Assembly (NCBI RefSeq): GCF_013377295.1
Contig: NZ_CP016180.1
Coordinates: 1,054,001 to 1,118,000 of the forward strand
Source of the DNA: Pasteurella skyensis
GTDB taxonomy: Bacteria; Pseudomonadota; Gammaproteobacteria; Enterobacterales; Pasteurellaceae
Direction of reading: 5' to 3'
DNA: 64,000 bases
A program made the position numbers and the translations under genes. Positions 61,289-64,000 of the stretch are shown here, piece by piece. Below the pieces are notes generated by a model. The model did no database searches, was not told the DNA's origin, and saw only the letters and a list, made by a program, of their open reading frames with translations. How positions within the stretch are numbered: position 1 is the first letter of the stretch; every line of letters starts with the position of its first letter.

Positions 61289-61304
61289 AAGTAACCGCTT
61301 TCAA
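61289..61304. promoter_or_regulatory. Possible GalR operator upstream of galR
   Basis: AAGTAACCGCTTTCAA fits the GalR-type pattern (AA-N-CG-N-TT) and lies about 60 bases before galR, suggesting autoregulation. Confidence 0.5.
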
Positions 61305-61362
61305 AAAAATATATTTTTTATATGATGTTTAATGTCAAAACAGATCAATTAAAAGGAAAATT

Positions 61363-62367
61363 ATGATTACAATTCGTGATGTTGCTACTCTCGCAGGCGT
61401 TTCAGTTGCTACCGTTTCTCGAGTTTTAAATAATGCTTCCTCTAGTAATAAGTCTCGCCAATCTGTTTTACGCGCTGTAGAAACATTAGGTTATTGTCCT
61501 AATGCTAATGCTCAAGCTCTCGCACTAAAAAATACAGATACCGTTGGCGTTGTAGTCACAGATGTAACTGATCCTTTTTTTGCTATTTTAGTGAAAACTG
61601 TCGATCAAGTTGCCACTGAATATGGTAAAAGTATCTTAATTGGTATCGGTTACCATAACGCAGAAAAAGAACTTAATGCCATTGAGAGTTTATTACGTAA
61701 ACGTTGTAATTGCTTAATTGTTCATAGTAAAGCGCTTGATGATGAAATATTAAAACATTACCTAGAAAGTGTACCGAGTATGGTCATCATTAACCGTGTT
61801 ATTGAAGGGTATGAGCATCGCTGTGTTGATCTTGATAATGAAAAAGGCACTTTTTTAGCCACTGAAACATTGATTAAATTAGGGCATAAACATATAGGTT
61901 ACATTGGTTCTAATCATTATATTACTGATGAGTTTGATCGTAAAAATGGCTATTTAAAAGCATTAAAAAAACATCAACTTTCACAATTAGAGCACGCTAT
62001 TGTACACACCTCTCCTGATTTTGAAGGCGGTGAAGAAGCAATGATAGAACTGCTTAGCTATCACTCTGATTTAACAGCTATTGTCGCATATAATGATAAT
62101 ATTGCAGCAGGTGCATTATCGGTTTTAAATGAAAACAATATTAAAGTTCCTGAGCAATTTTCAATTATCGGATTTGATGATGTTCCTATTGCAAAATATT
62201 TAGTACCAAAACTCACTACAATCAGATATCCTATTGATTTAATGGCAAGTTATGCAACCAAATTAGCATTAAACTTAGCAAATAAAGAAATTGAGCGTCC
62301 CACTTATGTACAATTTAAACCTACTCTAGTTAAACGATTTTCAACTAAAAGTTTATCCAATAAATAA
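61363..62367 (+). CDS. galR: LacI-family galactose regulator
   Basis: The 334-residue protein has the N-terminal LacI helix-turn-helix [23 protein letters not shown], written here in part as [16 protein letters not shown], and hinge [11 protein letters not shown] periplasmic-binding-protein-like sensor domain ([44 protein letters not shown]) follows. It is divergent from galT and upstream of mglB, and GalR-type operators stand in both control regions. It most likely represses galTKM and mglBA until galactose binds. It could equally be called galS. Confidence 0.9.
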   Translation: MITIRDVATLAGVSVATVSRVLNNASSSNKSRQSVLRAVETLGYCPNANAQALALKNTDTVGVVVTDVTDPFFAILVKTVDQVATEYGKSILIGIGYHNAEKELNAIESLLRKRCNCLIVHSKALDDEILKHYLESVPSMVIINRVIEGYEHRCVDLDNEKGTFLATETLIKLGHKHIGYIGSNHYITDEFDRKNGYLKALKKHQLSQLEHAIVHTSPDFEGGEEAMIELLSYHSDLTAIVAYNDNIAAGALSVLNENNIKVPEQFSIIGFDDVPIAKYLVPKLTTIRYPIDLMASYATKLALNLANKEIERPTYVQFKPTLVKRFSTKSLSNK

Positions 62368-62408
62368 TTTTCTTGAATTTAGATTTCAAGCTATATTTCT
62401 AAATAATT

Positions 62409-62426
62409 TATGAAAACGTTTTCATA
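62409..62426. promoter_or_regulatory. Perfect GalR/S operator upstream of mglB
   Basis: TATGAAAACGTTTTCATA is a perfect 18-bp palindrome with the central CG of LacI/GalR operators. Confidence 0.85.
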
Positions 62427-62428
62427 AT

Positions 62429-62444
62429 TGTGAAACAGATCACA
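62429..62444. promoter_or_regulatory. CRP site upstream of mglB
   Basis: TGTGA-AACAGA-TCACA stands three bases after the operator, so activation by CRP and repression by GalR are probably coupled. Confidence 0.85.
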
Positions 62445-62589
62445 GAATTGTATTATAAATTGCTGTATGATCATCGCGATTATCCAATATGCTATACGGA
62501 TAAGTTCAATTATTGGTAATAAAATTTTTACTATCAATAAAACTCAATATACTTTGTTTTACAAAGATTTTTCAATGGAGAAACACATT

Positions 62590-63588
62590 ATGAAAAAAAC
62601 GTTTTTAAGTGCTGTGGCATTAGCAGTTGGTTTTGGTGCGGTAGCAACAGCATCTGCAAAAGACATTCCAATCGGTGTAACAATTTACAAATACGACGAT
62701 AACTTTATGGCATTAATGCGTCAAGAGATTGAAAAAGAAGCCCAAGCTCTTGGTGGTATTAAATTAAGTATGAATGACTCTCAAAATCAACAATCAATTC
62801 AAAATGACCAAATTGATGGTTTGCTTTCAAGAGATCCTATTGTTAAAGCATTAGCAATCAACTTAGTTGACCCAGGTGCAGCAAAAACAGTTATTCGTAA
62901 AGCAAAAGGTGACGATGTGCCAATCGTATTCTTTAACCGTGATCCGGGTACAAAAGCACTTGATACTTATGACAAAGCATATTTTGTTGGAACAAATCCT
63001 GAAGAATCTGGTGTAATGCAAGGTCAATTAATTGCAAAACAATGGAAATCTCATCCTGAATTTGATTTAAATAAAGATGGTAAAATCCAATTTGCTTTAT
63101 TAAAAGGTGAACCTGGACACCCAGATGCAGAAGCTCGTACTAAATTTGTTATCAAAGAATTAAATGATCAAGGTTTCAAAACTGATGAATTATTTATCGA
63201 TACAGGTATGTGGGATGCATCAATGGCAAAAGATAAAATGCAATCTTGGTTATCTAACCCTAAAGGTAAAAATATCGAAGTCGTTATCTGTAACAACGAC
63301 GGTATGGCAATGGGTGCATTCAATGCAATCAAAGCTGCAGGTAAAAAATTACCAATCTTTGGTGTAGATGCACTTCCAGAAGTTTTACAAATGGTTAAGA
63401 AAGGTGAAATTCTTGGTACTGTTCTTAACGATGGTGTAAACCAAGGTAAAGCAGTTATGCAACTTTCTAAAAACTTAGCTGAAGGTAAAGCACCAACAGC
63501 AGGAATGACTTACAAACTTAATGGTAAACGTATTAACGTTCCTTATGTTGCTGTAGATGCAGATAACTTAAAAGACTTTTTAAAATAA
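62590..63588 (+). CDS. mglB: Galactose/methyl-galactoside-binding periplasmic protein
   Basis: The 332-residue protein has a signal peptide ([21 protein letters not shown], split SAKD after). The mature part has [18 protein letters not shown], a Ca-binding loop [15 protein letters not shown], and sugar-binding NRDPG and [15 protein letters not shown]. The ATG at 62590 has GGAG nine bases upstream; the frame to 62467 covers the promoter. It delivers galactose to MglAC. A strong hairpin follows before mglA. Confidence 0.95.
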   Translation: MKKTFLSAVALAVGFGAVATASAKDIPIGVTIYKYDDNFMALMRQEIEKEAQALGGIKLSMNDSQNQQSIQNDQIDGLLSRDPIVKALAINLVDPGAAKTVIRKAKGDDVPIVFFNRDPGTKALDTYDKAYFVGTNPEESGVMQGQLIAKQWKSHPEFDLNKDGKIQFALLKGEPGHPDAEARTKFVIKELNDQGFKTDELFIDTGMWDASMAKDKMQSWLSNPKGKNIEVVICNNDGMAMGAFNAIKAAGKKLPIFGVDALPEVLQMVKKGEILGTVLNDGVNQGKAVMQLSKNLAEGKAPTAGMTYKLNGKRINVPYVAVDADNLKDFLK

Positions 63589-63604
63589 TTTGTAATATTT
63601 ATTA

Positions 63605-63629
63605 GGGGGGAGTGATCCCCCCTTTTTTT
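63605..63629 (+). terminator. Strong hairpin between mglB and mglA
   Basis: GGGGGG (63605-63610) and CCCCCC (63617-63622) with loop AGTGAT, followed by seven T residues. It should stop most transcripts, keeping mglB in excess over mglA. Confidence 0.85.
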
Positions 63630-63643
63630 AATTGAGGTTGAAT

Positions 63644-64000
63644 ATGACAGCACAAAATACAGCATCAAAACCTAAGGGTGAAGTGCTACTTGAGATGACA
63701 AATGTCAGTAAAACCTTTCCCGGAGTAAAAGCACTTGACCGAGCAAATTTAACTGTACGTTCCTACTCTGTTCATGCCTTAATGGGTGAAAACGGTGCAG
63801 GAAAATCGACTTTATTAAAATGTTTGTTTGGTATTTATGCTAAAGATGAAGGGGAAATTCTCTTTTTAGGAAAGCCAATAGATTTTAAAACATCAAAAGA
63901 AGCCCTTGAAAATGGGATTTCAATGGTTCACCAAGAACTAAACTTAGTTCGTCAACAAAGTGTTATGGATAATATTTGGCTGGGTCGCTACCCAACCAAA
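63644..64000 (+). CDS. mglA: Galactose/methyl-galactoside ABC transporter ATPase, N-terminal part
   Basis: The frame starts at ATG 63644 behind GAGGTTG and is still open at the window end, giving 119 codons. It contains [18 protein letters not shown], Walker [12 protein letters not shown] at about residue 50 and the Q-loop MVHQELNLV, as in sugar-type ABC ATPases with two nucleotide-binding domains. It energises galactose uptake with MglB and MglC. Confidence 0.95.
   Translation, partial: MTAQNTASKPKGEVLLEMTNVSKTFPGVKALDRANLTVRSYSVHALMGENGAGKSTLLKCLFGIYAKDEGEILFLGKPIDFKTSKEALENGISMVHQELNLVRQQSVMDNIWLGRYPTK

Overview
The window is a low-GC gammaproteobacterial chromosome segment, most likely from a member of the Pasteurellaceae. 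The evidence is the gene set and its order (galM-galK-galT next to a LacI-type regulator and mglBA, sucAB followed by sucCD, glnD, a Rec2-type comEC, seqA next to ybfF, yejL-yejM) together with many copies of a DNA-uptake-like word, AAGCGGTAWGAT, usually followed about 13-20 bases later by a TTTGCAAA-like tract. I cannot name the species.

Bases 1-20040 are a lambdoid prophage or phage-derived island integrated at the 3' end of a tRNA-Leu(GAG) gene (20044-20129, minus strand). A P4-type integrase (18625-19833) with an AlpA-like partner lies beside the tRNA. A CI-like repressor (6943-7626) sits between two clusters of three operator-like sites with consensus ATAAAG-N4-CTTTAT. Leftward from pR run cro, a small ORF, an O-like initiator with internal iterons, a DnaB helicase, an N6-adenine methyltransferase, ninB, ninG, an HNH nuclease and a Q-like antiterminator. 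Q ends against a bidirectional terminator and the C-terminal part of a second, convergent integrase, so no lysis or capsid genes follow it. Rightward from pL there is first about 750 bases of hairpin-rich, mostly ORF-free sequence behind a boxA-like motif, then an unknown ORF that is itself full of perfect hairpins, further tRNA-like and long-stem RNA domains, a hexapeptide-repeat protein, several small ORFs, an exonuclease/Sak4-like ATPase/SSB-like module, YopX and other small phage genes, a promoter-terminator sRNA unit, two switch-like leaders and a KilA-N protein. The density of structured RNA in this arm is the most unusual thing in the window.

Bases 20139-30506 are core chromosome (secG, topB, mepA, aroC, menE, seqA, ybfF, sanA, a PhzF-family gene and a TPR-glycosyltransferase-like gene). 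Bases 30645-36103 are a small defence-type island. It holds a putative control protein, a C5-cytosine methyltransferase, a convergent MORC-like GHKL ATPase with a HEPN/DUF4145-like tail, a RelB/YafQ-type toxin-antitoxin pair and an orphan DDE transposase. The island is bounded by two roughly 200-bp direct repeats whose central 65-68 bp are inverted relative to each other, and its right side truncates a TpsB-like gene. About 1 kb of decayed sequence follows.

Bases 37465-56107 are again core: glnD, comEC, the 2-oxoglutarate dehydrogenase and succinyl-CoA synthetase genes, a CsgG/DUF4810/DUF799 lipoprotein cassette, a NYN-LOTUS protein, yejLM, a NIF3-family gene and a repeat-rich lipoprotein with a peptidoglycan-binding domain. 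An IS256-like element with 26-bp inverted repeats and an 8-bp target duplication (56209-57298) is inserted in the T-tract of a terminator. The right end is the galactose regulon: galM, galK, galT, galR, mglB and the start of mglA, with GalR-type operators and CRP sites visible in both control regions.
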